Shown: positions 21,659 through 34,933 of the stretch, in pieces
How positions within the stretch are numbered: position 1 is the first letter of the stretch
Layout of the letters: the number at the start of each line of letters is the position of its first letter
Source: Steinernema hermaphroditum
Lineage: Eukaryota > Nematoda > Chromadorea > Rhabditida > Steinernematidae
NCBI GenBank assembly: GCA_030435675.1
Contig: CM059625.1
Coordinates: 4,340,001-4,404,000, forward strand
Reading direction: 5' to 3'
DNA length: 64,000 bases
Program-made: the position numbers and the translations under genes
Notes under the pieces: generated by a model
What the model was told of the DNA's origin: nothing
The model's database searches: none
Seen by the model: the letters and a program-made list of their open reading frames with translations, nothing else

Positions 21659-24600
21659 TTAGTCGTCTCGCTCGAAAATCGCTTCCTCGACGGCGAGCCA
21701 GTGCAAAAAACCGATCACGTTTATGCCGCAGGTGATTAGGAGGAACGCGAACACGAATATGATGAAGCAGCATCGTTCGACGACCGTGGCCAGCCACTCG
21801 TATTCCTGCTGTGCGAGGTGTCGGCTTTGTTTGACGTTGCCTGTAACTCATATCACTCGGATAGAGAAATTAAAGTCAGAAAATAACATCAACTGAAACT
21901 TCGAATCCAAAAACATGTATCAGCACCGCTTAAAAGATATGAAAATGGGTTTGATCTTTTCCTATCAACCACTTAGGCATAGACCCAGTTTACGAATGCG
22001 TTATAAAACGTCCCGAAGATACACCTATGTGGAAAGCAACAACCATTTGCAGATACCATCCCTTATAAATCAAATACAGTACCCCTAAATTAAAGAATCG
22101 ACTTCCTACCTGTAAACATATTCAAGTGCGACACCATATTCGTCTTGCTCGCGCGACCAGGACGTGCAGTGGGCGGCCGAGACGAATCGGGATTATCACT
22201 CTCCGCCTGACTGGTATCGTCTTCACAAGGCGTGAGCTGCATGACCGCCGCCGGCGGAGGTGGCGGAATGGGCGGCAATCCAGTCGGAACGACGGCAATC
22301 TTGCCTCCAATAGCAGATACAGGTGCCATGGCCGCCTGTGACGATAAATCGTCGCTAACTAAATGTTCCAACGTCATGATTGATAAATTCATAATAAACT
22401 CAGACTTGTCGAAGCGGACATCAACATGTCGGTGCTCTTGTCAGACACCATCGTCACTCCGTTGAAGTTCTGCGGCTGGGTCTTCGCTTTTTTCAACGCG
22501 CTAACCCAGCTCATCTTTGCGTCGGCGAATACCATACCGCGATTGACACTGGACAGCTTACTGCTGATTCGGCCGGATTTTCTATAGGCATCCGTCGCAG
22601 GAGGAGCTTCCATGTTCTCCTGGAGATATACGATAACATAACTATAGTAAACTGTTTTTTTTATATTAACTGCCTTTGAAATGAACGAACATTAAAGATC
22701 AAACTTTACAGAGTTTGTATCCCTCAGGTGCAGATTTATAGAAGTTACTGTGTTATAGGCCGTTTACTGTGTCTTAGAATGTTTTCTTTAATGCAAATTT
22801 TCCTTTCTAATACCACCAATGTACTGCTAGAAACATCCCTCGCCTTTTTTCGATTCCGCAGTTCTCATTTCCAAAACCCTGATGACCTCACAGACTCCAT
22901 TTTACGATAAAATTGCGTTTCGTTTTTGCAGACAAGCGGAAAAATCAAGAAGCCACCCTTTGACCAATTGTCGTAATGGCGGTACGCGTGCACTCACGAA
23001 ATTAGTCGTAATTTGACTTCCGGTTTTTACTGCCGTTCATGGCAAGGTGGCAATTAAATGAAAAAAAAATTTAATTCTCTGGCTTAAAGGGATTCATCGA
23101 GTAAGTGGACTTTTTGCACAGAAGTACGGAGTATTTAACAATCATTTGGAAGTTGGTGGCCCATGAGCTCATTCCGCCTACACTCAGGAAGCTTATTTGG
23201 ATACGGTTGATTGCAAGTGGACAATTAAAGGAAAAACACCACAGATGAATGGGTAAGCAATCATATGGAGCAAATTGGTAAAAAAACAGTAAACACAGAT
23301 TTCCCGAGATTGCAGTAGGCCACCCACTCAGTTCGGGAGAAGTGTCCAAAATATGCGGATCGATTGCAGTGACCCATAGGCATCATTCCAACGTAGTCGT
23401 CCTCGCATAAACACATGTAACGAAGAAGCAGGAAGGGGCGACTGGAGTCAGAAAACATGTTGTTTGTATTTTGACTCCCTGTGGGAATAAATCTGTTGAT
23501 GTTAAGTTGGGCGCGGCCGAATTGCGAAGCAGTCCGCTTGGCGGCCGGTCCACAACTTGAGGATAAACAAAAACAAGTGCAAGGATGCATAATGACCAGT
23601 CCCAGTGAAGAAGTGCTTGGAGGAGGCTTTTCTGTTTTGGCAGCGTCGTCAGTTACCGGGCTGCCAAAGTTCAGCCAGTGTCTACATCGGCGACTACTGT
23701 TACTGCTTGAGAAAACCTTGTGAGGTAAGTTTTGGGGACACTCTGTAAGCAGTAGTATGGGTTATGGGGCCTTATTTCTTATTTTCATTATTTTCCTTTG
23801 CCTTATTTACCTAAGTTCATTATTTTACTTCACCTTCGCGAATTCTTTGTGCTCATAATCTTAGGGTTTTCCGCCTGAGAGCCTTTATCTAGACAACGGT
23901 TTTGCAAAAAATTTATGCTCAGAAATAATTGCTCCAGGTTTTGAAAATAGCAGTCAAACAAACCTTTGTTCCCTTTTTCAGATGAGGCGGAACGTCGGTG
24001 AGAGAAATGTACGAGAACACTTTGGCGAAGCGGACAGCCCGTTCAGTGAGACGTTCTCCAAGACGTCCCCTCTTCTGAACGGCTATCACAACGGACGAGG
24101 CCAGCGTACCGATTGAAATCACCACTATCATGCCCAAGATGAACCAGCCTACAATCGAACATCAAGAAATTCATACATATTGGCTGACAAACCAATTAAG
24201 GGAATGAACGTCGACGTTGTTGGCATCTGATCGGAGACCATAAGCATCAAGATGGACATAGAGAGGAGGGTTGTGATTCCGAGGGAGACTTTTTCTTCTC
24301 GCATACCACTTGCAGAACTTGTCCTGTAGGCATCCTACCTTCCAAAAAGAACCGTGATCATGTGACATACGTGAAGAATCCGACTATGGCGATAAGGGTG
24401 ATGATGCTCGTTGGAATAATCAAGTTGACAAGGTAGAAAAGAGGTTTTCTCCGTAGATAGAGCGTTAACTTCAGCAGTGTGTACTTGTTGGGACAACAAG
24501 AGTACTTAACTTCTTTTCTTTTTACTGAAATTAGGCGTTTTTAAAAAAATATGACGGTTCTAGGCCCTGGATGGCCAATGGCTAAAACTATGACCAACAG

Positions 24601-27600
24601 CTTACCTGTCGTTTTCAAAATGTACCAGCCTTCGTTTTCCAAATAATTCGAAGTGCCAATCGTATCGGAGAAGGACAAATAGTCGATTCCCTTGTTATCG
24701 TATGTCCAACTCGAAAACGTCATCGTGCACACCTAACACAAGGAAAACGTAACGTACTCATCATGCTACACGCCTACCTGTATGTCGAAGGGGAAGAATT
24801 GTAAATTGAGAAGACATGAGAACTTGTAGATCGTTGGATAGAGGAGTTCAATTAAGGCTGCGCGGCGAGTAGCATTTGTTGTCAGTTTGGCATTGAGCAG
24901 GCGACGCGTGTCATCATCTTTCATCACCAGCCTAGAAGAACCGCAATAAAACACCCTAATTATGAGCAACTATGTAAAAAAAGTGTAGTTTTTTGTAACT
25001 ACTGACGGGTTTTTGCTATTTTCATTGTAAAGAACGAATTGAAATGGGTACAAGAAGAGCAATCAATTCATTTGACGAACAATTGTACCGAAATAAATGC
25101 TATGAATTGGTAATTAATCATACACATGACCTATCTCTGATCGAAAAATAAGTCCAAGTTTAACGAAGGCGAAAGATAGCATCAAAAAGTGTCTATTTAG
25201 AGGACCGAGTAACTTTCAGGGGATCATTAGACAAGCCTCTGGGAAGAACAAACCGCTGATTTGAAAAACCACAACGACTGAATGCCGATGCCCTTTAGGT
25301 GTTACAACATTGCCCACATTGACAAATGAACGTTCATCGGAATTCTGGTGGACTCGGCGAAAACTACGCAAAAAGGAAGTTAAGAAACGGTAGAGATGAG
25401 GAAGCGGAAATGCTTGTTTTTCAATAAGGTTATCGCAAAAACACATACATCAACGCGCATTATGCATATGGGCAACAGATCACGAAATTTGAGCGGCGAA
25501 GCAAGACCGCTCGTGGCAAATACCCAGACATCACGATTTATCGCGTTATCTGCTAACTGAGGCAATGGAAAATACCCAACATCTGCGTAAACAATCTGCA
25601 ATGATTGTCGAAATTTCTCGATTGGAGTGTTCCTTTGCAAAGCAACTTTTTCCACGAAATGGGTAATTAGGCGGTTCCATGTTTGTGCACAACGATTTTG
25701 AATTAACAATTAACAGATACGGTAAATTAGAGACGCTTACATCCCTTATCTTCTGCTCATGCCCTCTTGACCCGTTCGTTAACATTATTATCCGATCGAA
25801 AGAGATTTTTTGATGCTAAGTCTCCAGATCTCAAAATGTTGCCTATTAATAGCCGCAATCTCTTGTTTCCGTGACAACTTCCGATCGGAAGTCAAAAGGC
25901 CGACGCTCTGTTGTGATTGATATGACCGGACTGAAAGTGCGCATGAAAAAGGGGATGCCGATTTGATTTACCCCGCTTTCACTGATCCGACACCTTTACA
26001 CTATCAGTCAGTAGGTTAAAAAATAAATAAATGATGGAAGAGCGCCAATTCATCACCAGTTTCCTTGTTTCGCTTTATTTTTACGATGCGCTTAGTGCCC
26101 TGCGGCCCGAAGGCTAATGTTGATGTTCCAAAAAAACAAACAACACGGCGACAACTGCAGAGAACGTGCAGAAACATCCCACTTCAGCAGTTTATAACTC
26201 AGATGGACTGTAGGATCAAAACTTTGATATTTTTTTTTGGAATGTCAGAGAATGTTTGAGGCTATACCCTAAAGTTTACTGTATATGTTAAATTGGTATA
26301 TCCCCTCTTCAAACACTTGTTGAATTGGCAATGTGGTGTTCAAGTTGTAGCATCTCTCTTCTGAATATCACATGGAAAAAATGCGAATAACGAAAAACGA
26401 TACATAACACGATAAGCGGATATCATTCGACACTTGATAACTAACCAGGCCACATGGGAATGACACTTTCTGCGTGGAATCTACACAACGACACGTCAGA
26501 ACATATGTTCAGTGCTCAAAAGAAACATTCTCCTCAACTACCGTACCTGCTAGGTGTTCTCTCCTTTCTCTCCATTAAGAAACGTTCCCCGAAACATCTG
26601 ACTTCCTCAGAATAGCCGCATTAAGTGTTCCTCCTTTGTCTGACCTTTGAAAACATTGAATAGTCTCTTGCACGTTTCCGTCAGGATGATTGAAAAAACC
26701 TATTTCTGGACAGCAGCATTGGGCTAAGTGGCTCACGATTTACGTCAATTGTTGCATGTTCGTTTTTGTGCTCCGCCGGCAATTCGTCTCCGGCGACCCG
26801 GAAGCCAGCGCACCGCTCGGCCCTAATAAACGTGCGCCATTCTACAAAAACAAAACTTATGAAATATGAATGTTAAGTTTTTCTAATTGCCCCATGTACA
26901 TCCTCCACTTTCCGATTAAATATGAATGCTCGATGCTGCCGGATTTTTTGGGATGTGAATTATTGAGAAAATTTGCGCACCGCGCACCGGGCGAACACTT
27001 ACGAGTTGTAGAGAGTGGTGTCGGGTAGCCAGATGGAGTCGTGCGGCAGTCGGATCTCGGTGATGTTGTTGTAGTCGTCGGGATTCCAGTAGAGGAACTC
27101 GTCGTGCCATCGCTGAAAACACGCGTAGGGCGGCGAAGAAACAAGCGAAAAAGGACAGACACATAAGGCTCTAGACACCAGGCGTGGACTCGTCCGCTAG
27201 CAGCTTACATATCGAACACCATACACTCACGTGAAGCATGAAATTACCTCAATAATCCACGCGTTCAGCAGGATGTATTGTTGTGGTTCGTTCTGAAACG
27301 AGGAGAACATTTACATTGTCGATTCGTCACAGTCGTTATGACAGTGTATTATTGCTCAATGTGTCACTTTTTGTGGCCAGGCAGGAGGTTCCTCTTGAGT
27401 ACGTCGGCGCATCAGCTGAGGCGACGAGTTGAGTACGCGCAAACTCGCGTCCTCTTAATTACCGAATGCGGTTTGCCGCCATGAATAAGTGAGACAGCGT
27501 CGATTTATGTATGAATCGTCAATGAGCGGCAGATGTTTGAAACGTTACAAAAACCAATGGCTAGCATACATATTAGAAATATCATGTTTTAGCACATATC

Positions 27601-28969
27601 GTCGTTGCTCTGTTACTCTTACTTTTACACGTGTCCACCGCATTATTCGAACCCATTTCGAACCTTTTATTGCCGTTTTCATTAACATGTAAATGAGTTT
27701 GGTCTCGTGCGGAAATGATCTTTGTGGCGGTTCAGGATTCTTTTTGTGGCTTGTTTTTTCCTGCCGAAAAATAATTATAAGCCTGGCCCGCATGTAACCT
27801 GATATATTTATGGGTGTCAAAAATGACTTATGGCGTAGAGGTTATGGAAAAAATGGAGAAAAACAAGTAAGGTGCCGACGTGATTTATGAGGCGAGGGCG
27901 ACCCCATTCGCTTATCCGTAAGGCGGAAATGGGAAAAAAACTATAAGAATAACAACGAAAATCAAGGGCATAAGTTTGATTCGTTAAGCCAGCTTGCTCC
28001 AGTAGGGCCTTGCCATCTGAACTTACCAGTTCCAGGATCTGATAAAGATCCATGCTGAAAGTGACGTTAATGGGCCGGTTGTTGTCCCATGTCGGTTTCG
28101 CTTTACGATCGTACGACTCGAGCAGATCCTGGACGAGCTTAAGCTGACTGGGCAGAACGAAAGCGCCGTTGAGCGCTGAAAATACGAGGATGATGTTCGT
28201 TTTGGGGAAGCACATGGTAGCTAAGTAAGTTATCCCCCAAAGCGGGTGCTTAGTCTTTAACCCAAGCAACACAGCAGGAACTTAATTAGAACCTTGTGCG
28301 CTGCACACCAAAAGTGAATCTTCCACCCTGACACGTCTGTGTAGTAATCGGTCACCCACCACAAAAACTTTGTTGCAATGGAAGAATGACGAAGAGAAGC
28401 GTAAGCAGCATAGGTTCCCGGAATAGAAAAGACAGTGCGGTGGGTCGTCGGAAGGGCATTTCGAGGACTAATTTTAGGGATAATTTTTCTTTTGGGAAAG
28501 CACAAAGCGACGACGAGCCGATGCTTCTGAGAACAGCTGAGTGGGGAATGACTGGAACTGCTGCGGCTGCAACTGCGGTACGCTTCAACTTATTTGGTAA
28601 ATTTCGTGTTGGGCCACAGGCAAAGGGTTGGATGTAACAATGGATGGGGGTAATGAATGGATTATGGGCAACCTCCTTAGGCGGTCGGACGAAAACAAAA
28701 CCAGTGCTAATGAAATATGCAGGTTGAATTTCGGCAAGGAGGATAGCCGCTGCTCATAACGGGCAGTTGACTTGGGCCCCAGCCCACGAAATCAAATCCG
28801 AATCCAAATTCGGCGCCGTGATTTATGCGCGTCACAATGGGGGAGGGTGTTGCGAGCGGTCGCGACGGGTAAAAAAAATCGTGTCCCCTTGAACTACCGT
28901 ACGACAACGGTGCGGCTTACCTTCAAAAAAGGCAAGTAAGGTGAACAGAAGTCGTCGCAACGAAGCCAT
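21659..28969 (-). CDS. Nicotinic acetylcholine receptor alpha-type subunit, DES-2-like
   Basis: Partner-type subunit of the gene at 18230-20842; in C. elegans DES-2 and DEG-3 co-assemble into a choline-sensitive channel. Twelve exons: 28969..28921, 28175..28027, 27292..27248, 27112..27003, 24931..24778, 24732..24606, 24524..24371, 24323..24193, 24148..23964, 22619..22400, 22358..22110, 21840..21659; 584 aa. All phases agree. Signal peptide MASLRRLLFTLLAFFEALNG. Cys-loop C157 and C171. Vicinal cysteines C221-C222 (YSCCPN). M1 FYLVNLIIPTSIITLIAIVG; M2 VSLGITTLLSMSILMLMVS; M3 GWFILGMIVVISIGTLASS; M4 CCFIIFVFAFLLITCGINVI, followed by a short extracellular tail. The M3-M4 cytoplasmic loop is about 150 residues and has a proline run (PPIPPPPPAAV). 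One donor (22400) is uncertain; an alternative 5 nt upstream gives the same phase. Introns 4 and 9 are long (2.07 and 1.34 kb); others are 41-81 nt or a few hundred. Confidence 0.9.
23071..23590 (-). other. Overlapping open frames inside intron 9 of the des-2-like gene
   Basis: Minus frames at 23261-23590 and 23071-23349 contain Cys-rich pieces, for example CLCEDDYVGMMPMGHC. They overlap out of frame and have no start context. They could be a decayed nested gene or chance; I cannot support a model. Confidence 0.2.
25216..25785 (-). other. Open frames inside intron 4 of the des-2-like gene
   Basis: The 2.07-kb intron contains minus frames at 25380-25709 (109 codons) and 25216-25446 in different phases, with protein-like strings such as DVWVFATSGLASPLKFRDLL. 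This pattern (adjacent frames shifted against each other) suggests a decayed insertion rather than a working nested gene. Confidence 0.25.
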
Positions 28970-28980
28970 TTATTGTGTAC

Positions 28981-29424
28981 TTATAATATGGCCTTTGGAG
29001 AGGGACGATGAGGTGCGGTGACGCGGCTGCGGAGGCGGTTCGGAATCAGAGAGTCGAAACCACGAAAAAGAGAAGTGGAAACGGCGAGACAAGAAGCATC
29101 GAACTCTCGATTATTACCTGAAATGAAATCACATGCCTCATAAGGTTCACCGTTCAGCGTGGCGCGCCGCCAGGACATCCGGTGGCCGGTGGTGGCCCGC
29201 GGGGTCTCATCAAATTCGGTGAATGAGCACTCTCTGTGGGAGTTGGCGGAAGGACGACAATTGGAGGAGAGGAACGGGCTCGGGTCGGGAGACGAATTGT
29301 TTGACTGGTGCTGGGGGCGAAACATGACTTCGACCCTCAAAGTGCACACGACAGTTGTGAACGCGTGTTTTTGCACGTGTTTTTGTGCCGCTACACTAAC
29401 ACTTTTTTGCACAAAAAAAAACAA
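28981..29424 (-). CDS. Doubtful 147-codon frame ending 11 nt before the des-2-like start
   Basis: The frame contains MFRPQHQSNNSSPDPSP and LNGEPYEACDFISG and ends at 28981; the des-2-like ATG is at 28969. CATTTCAG|GTAATA inside it reads both as an acceptor and a donor. It could be an upstream open frame in the des-2 leader, a 5' exon of a longer transcript, or chance. No family recognised. Confidence 0.25.
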   Translation of the reverse strand: MFFFVQKSVSVAAQKHVQKHAFTTVVCTLRVEVMFRPQHQSNNSSPDPSPFLSSNCRPSANSHRECSFTEFDETPRATTGHRMSWRRATLNGEPYEACDFISGNNREFDASCLAVSTSLFRGFDSLIPNRLRSRVTAPHRPSPKAIL

Positions 29425-32400
29425 TTGTTGCGAAAGAAGTGCAAAAGTGAGAAATGAAGATTGAGGGGCTCTTCACCCGGAACATTTCGGCCATGAAACA
29501 TTTATAAAAGTTCGAATTGTAGGTGCGTCCGAACGCGCCACTTGAACGCCGATCTCGAAGTGGGCCGCACGACGTGGCAAGTCAAGCGCCGTGCATGTAC
29601 GGCAATTAATTTGAAACATTCCGACTGGAAAATGCCCTCAATTATGGGTGATTATTGTAGCGGGTTTACGCCTCCGACTCAGCGAACGCTAAAAGTGTCG
29701 CGCACGCCGATCAACTAATATTTAGTATTAACAGCCGGAAGTGCTCTTACGTAATGTTATGACTCCGGAACGGACGGTGGCCGTTGACCCTTCTCTGCAT
29801 GGCGACACGGCAAAAAACGTCTTTTAGGGCTCTCCAAATTCTTGCAGGAGCATCTAGTAGTAATTGGCGAAAGCGCGTTTTTTTGATTTAATGGACCGGC
29901 AGACCATAATGAGGGACCATGGCGGGGGGTCGAGAAAGGTCGAAGACTACGAACGCTTCGCTTCCGGCGCCCTGAATCGGTTCGCGGCGCCGCATTGACT
30001 CCAGCTGAGCCGGTGGCAACAATCGCACTGGTCGCAACGATCGGTGCGACCACTCTTTACTACTTGAAATCAAACGGAAATTGAGGAAGTATGACGTTTT
30101 ACGGGATTAACATCAGGAAGATGGGTGGGGCTGCAGAGCATCTGAGGCCAATAAGCGGAATTGCATGGCTCGTACTACGGCGGAAGAGGCTGCCGGTTGC
30201 GACACGACACAAAAAAGACCAAATTTAGATGCGTGCCTTCAATTAGGTCTGCGTCTGACATTAAATGTCGTTTAAAGTGGGAATTCATTTGCAAGGACAG
30301 TGCGGACGACAAAGGGACATGGAGATTTTTGGAAACCTCTCCTTGAAGCCTGCACGTGTTCGCAGAGGCAACAAGTCTGAGTCTTTGAGAGTGGCCTGCA
30401 GGCGCACCTCATTCCCCAAAATGGAGCTCAATTAGCCAAAACAACGCGCGTCGGCCACACCGACAAAACGCTCTCTGGCCCTTGGCGGCGCGTGCCTGTC
30501 GTCAGCCCTTTCTTCTTGTCCCAGGCGTCGTGCCTTAAGGAACCACTCGTTATGCTATGCAAATGTTTCAGTCGCCAATCTGATTGGTGCCCTTAAGGTC
30601 GTAAACTAGGCGGCTTTCCCTATTTGCTTTATCGCTCCTGCAGGACAACGAGAGTGCATTTTCTCAAATTAAACCATTGGCCTTTGCGACCTCTAAGAAC
30701 GCGTGCACCCAACAATCGTCTTTTCGCTTGTTAATGCCATAAAAAGGAGTAATCAAAAAACTGTCCACCGAATCAACTCTCATCGAGGGATCAAAAACCT
30801 GAACGCAACAAGGAGTGGTGTCTGTCGACAACGAAAACATCGAAGAGGTGAACTGACATTATGAATGCAATGCACGATTAAGGTTGCTTATTGTGTGACG
30901 GTGGTTTGTCGAGAGATTGGTTGTGGGTACGCGGAGTCCGTCCGAGTTCGTCATGAATAATAATAGTCGCATTTCGCTGCGGCCAAATCTCTCATATCGT
31001 CTTGAGGTCCGCATGAAAAAAGACAGATTAGACGAACGGCGCTGTCAGCCGAAAGCTGTTCTGGGTGCGCGTGGACTGATCAGAAGTCAGTTCCGGTAAA
31101 AACAGCGCCGAGGTCGATAATAATTCATTCATGAAAATAGGTGTATTTCGAGCGGATATAGAGACGTTGTTAATGTTCGATGAAACCTAAAAAGGTCCAA
31201 GAGGGTTACTTCCAGTAAAGCGACGTTCATAGACAAGATGCCTTCGAAGTCGGTCAACAGAAAAGTCCGACATTGCAGTGTCTACAAACATAAAAGACGT
31301 GGTGAATGTTGTGAGGTTACATTTGTTTTTTTCCTCGCCACTTTGATGTTGATGTAGGAGTATTATCAATCAAAGAAAAACTCTTTTGTTGAGCCTTGCA
31401 CTAACTATTTTGAACTGATCACCTGATGATGGAACAGTGCCGATAAAAAAAAAACAAAAATTTTCGTGCAAAAAGCAAAAGTCAACGGTCGCAAGTCAAT
31501 TTTTCACTCATGGCTACGTTTAGCTCCTTTCGTAGTTTCTGTCACAAACTTGTCACCATTATCTCTTAAAAATGACGTCTAAATTGTCCACTATAATCGA
31601 CTTTTTGTTTCAGTTAAACGCACTTTTTGCTTGGCCCGCTTCCTCTCGATTCTCGTTTGTTTTCGCTGTTGCTGCACCCCCTGAGGTATATTTATCTTTT
31701 CGGCGCTTCCAATTTTCGAATTTCACCTAATCTTTGGGCGGAATATGCCCCTCAGTGTATGCATAGACAATGGATGAACATCACTGACGTCAAATGACAC
31801 AAAAGCTCACCTCTCAGTAGGCCAAGGAAGCGTTGAAGGGAACACGTAAGGGCTTAGGAAATATTTATGCGAACGCACAACTCCACAAGTCATTGTCACT
31901 CAAATGGACGCCAATTTTTGTTTGCTCTTCGACCTCGCCTACGAAGTTTGCGGCTTTCCTCCTTATGGAGGTTGTGCCGAAAAAAAACGATATTTTAACA
32001 AATCGCTGAGAGTTTCAGTTTCTTCTTCTGAAGCCACTCATATCACTCTTAAGCCGCGTCATTGATCTCCATAGCGAAACGAAGATTAGTACGTACATCG
32101 GACGGACACAAATCGAAGTGCACCCATGGAAGTTTTGCAAAAGGAGCATCGCTTCGCATTTAATGCCGAAGAGGTCAATTCCCAAGAGGCCATTATGGCT
32201 GGCATCCACAAAAGGCACGACAAACAAATCATAGAATTTTGTCGCGATCATATTTGATTGAGGAGACAAAAGAATTTTCGAGAGTAACACATAAATTACA
32301 GCTTCTCAAACTGAGTATACCAAGACGAACTCTCAGCTGAGACGCCCAAGAGCCGTACAGCTGAAAAACGACTGATAAAGGTGATTAATAGCTCTACATG

Positions 32401-32699
32401 TTGGATTTTGTGTAATCACGATCAAAAAGAGCTTGTCGGCGCTAATTGCAGGCGGGACCATTCAGGGCCAGGAATAAATTGCGGCGGTTGGTCACCGCAA
32501 AAACGTTGCTTTTTTAAAAGTGATCAACTGATGCACTCATCCAACAGACAACTTCCGAGCCCCGAGGCCACAGGGCGGGTCGACAGAGGTGTAATGTGTT
32601 CGCGTTGGAGGAGAAGTTCAAAATATCGCTACCGAAGATCGGAAAATTATTGCGGACGATTATGAGTGCAATGGCGAAGTGGCAGACAGAGGCGATAAC

Positions 32700-32910
32700 A
32701 ATAAATGACGACTGTTATTATGAGGCGATGCAGTTCCGTCTGTGCAGCCTAAATTTTATATGCGAACAAGTGGCGAGTCTGGTGCCATCAACAAACAATA
32801 AATGACGACTGTTACTATGAGGCGGTGCAGTTCCGCTTATGCACGTGTTTAAGCAGCCTAAATTTTTTTTATGCGGACAACTGGCGAATCGGGTCCTATC
32901 AACAAACAAT
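32700..32910 (+). repeat. Imperfect tandem duplication of about 100 bp
   Basis: Copy 1 (32700-32796) and copy 2 (32797-32910) both begin AATAAATGACGACTGTTA and end ATCAACAAACAAT. Copy 2 has an insertion of about 17 nt (CACGTGTTTAAG region) and a longer T run. Confidence 0.85.
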
Positions 32911-34933
32911 CAGTCAGATCATTGCTGATACGTTGTCAGCTGACGCGAATTGCTTACGTAGGTCGTCTGCACGGGGAGGACAAGTAAACAAGTTTGCAAA
33001 AGAAAAGATGTCTCCTCACGAGTACACACCAGCCGGAACTCTGCCCTACGGTCTCGAAATTATAGCTGATAAGTTAGTATGGTATATAACAGCACACAAA
33101 GGGAAAAGGGACGAAGGTACAGTAGGAAAGACAACTGAAATTACTGATGCTACATTAATAAGTAGGCCTGGTTCACCTCTCCCCGGAACTCCATTTATAT
33201 AAAGCTGTGACGCCCACAAGCACTCTAAATATTACTCTAAATCAAACTTTTTAGCTACCTCCTAAAAGTAGGGGATTAAACAAAGACCTCTTTTTGTGTC
33301 GCACTCAAAGGCCACACAATTCGAACCCGGGAGTCGGCCTAAAAGGTCAGAAAGCAGCAAATCATAAAATGAAAAGACAGAAGGAAGCCACCGTAATTAT
33401 AAAGTGGACGACATAGCATCAAGAACAACTGTTTTCGCGTGGCAAAAGGTCGGCTGGTACATGTTTTTTTATGCTGCAAGAGTGGTCTGGCGAAAAATTA
33501 CACGTCAGATGATAACTTCCTTGGCGATTGATCAGCGGCTAGAGCTATGCGGCACGTACAAGATCAGAGTTCAAAAAGATGAACGACGAATCTATCATAG
33601 ATTACAAGGAACCAGCTGCTGGTCAAGTCTACTATAGTGTCGCGAATACAGACCAAGAAAAATCTTCCGAAACTAAAGCAATGAGAATACTTTTCATCAC
33701 AGAGACACATCATAGAGACATATGTGAGGCACCACTGGTTTAGGTCCATGTGTAGTTCCTCTAAGTGCGGAACAGCGAATAACAAGAAGCGCACATGTTC
33801 AGGTTCAGTGACAGGACTCAGCGAATATCCAATAAGGAAGCACGTAGCTGGCCATCTTATCTGCTTCCTCATCGCCGTTTCCCTGTCTGGAAAGTTTTTT
33901 GGCAATATTTCGGTCATCTATAATTTCGTCCTATTGATCTCGACAACCAGGTACATAAAAACAACTGAGCCGGAACTTAGGCAGCATGTGTGCAACGCTT
34001 GACACGTTGGATGCGCTATTTTCGGGCATATCGAAGATGACGAGTCATATTTTGACAAAATATGTAAAATTCCACAAACTGCAAGGTCACTATGAATCGT
34101 TCGTCTTGGACTTCTCTTATTATCTGACCGATGACGATCCGGTCCATGCGCCGATCGTGGAAGAGTTGTGGCTCATGAGTCCAAGTGCGATATGCGACGA
34201 AATTACAATACGCTTTCCACCAGCGCAGAACGTAGGTTGCTCTATTGACAGTTTCTGGTTGCGTCAGGATCAGCGCAAGATTTGTCTAATATTGACGGCC
34301 TGTGAACTAGACGAAGGCGTTTACTGTGGCGTTTCTTGGTCTTTCTTTCAGGGATTGTTTGAAGTACTTTAGCTATCTCGTACGAATCACTCGGTAATTT
34401 GTGCCCCCAGCGATCGGTCGGGTCGTCCGCTCGCTCTCTCTGAGGCTGTCTGAGCCGATTGAGTTGAGTGAGCGGTCGTTCTCGGCCGTCGTTGTTGGCG
34501 CAATGATCGCCCCGGCTCCCAGAAGGCCTGGAACACCAGGGAGCCGTAGTTCCACCGTCTTGCCAAGAAGCCCGTCACTGCCGCCCGACTCCACCCGCGC
34601 CACCAGAGAAGTCGAAGAAGCGTTGCAATTCCGAAGTCCGCGTCGCCAGCTGCCCTGATGGTTCCCGGTTCGCCTGTTGTGCTCCGACAACAGGGGTGGG
34701 CAAAGGGTGGGTCGATTGTGCCGCAACGAAATCCCTGAATTCACACTGTACCGCGACGGTCGCGTGGGAGTGTAAAATACGGTGGATTTGTGGGCAGTTT
34801 ACAGAAAAATGGCCTTTTTTCTCGGCTGGGGCAGGCATCAAGGGGTCTACCCGACAGTACGTGGCTTGATAAACGATCATATTGCAAAACATAAGGCAAA
34901 TTGACGATTTTTCCACAAAAGTCAACCTTTTAG

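Noticed and set aside
32825..33202. 125-codon plus frame
   Set aside because: It begins inside the tandem duplication and shows no gene structure.
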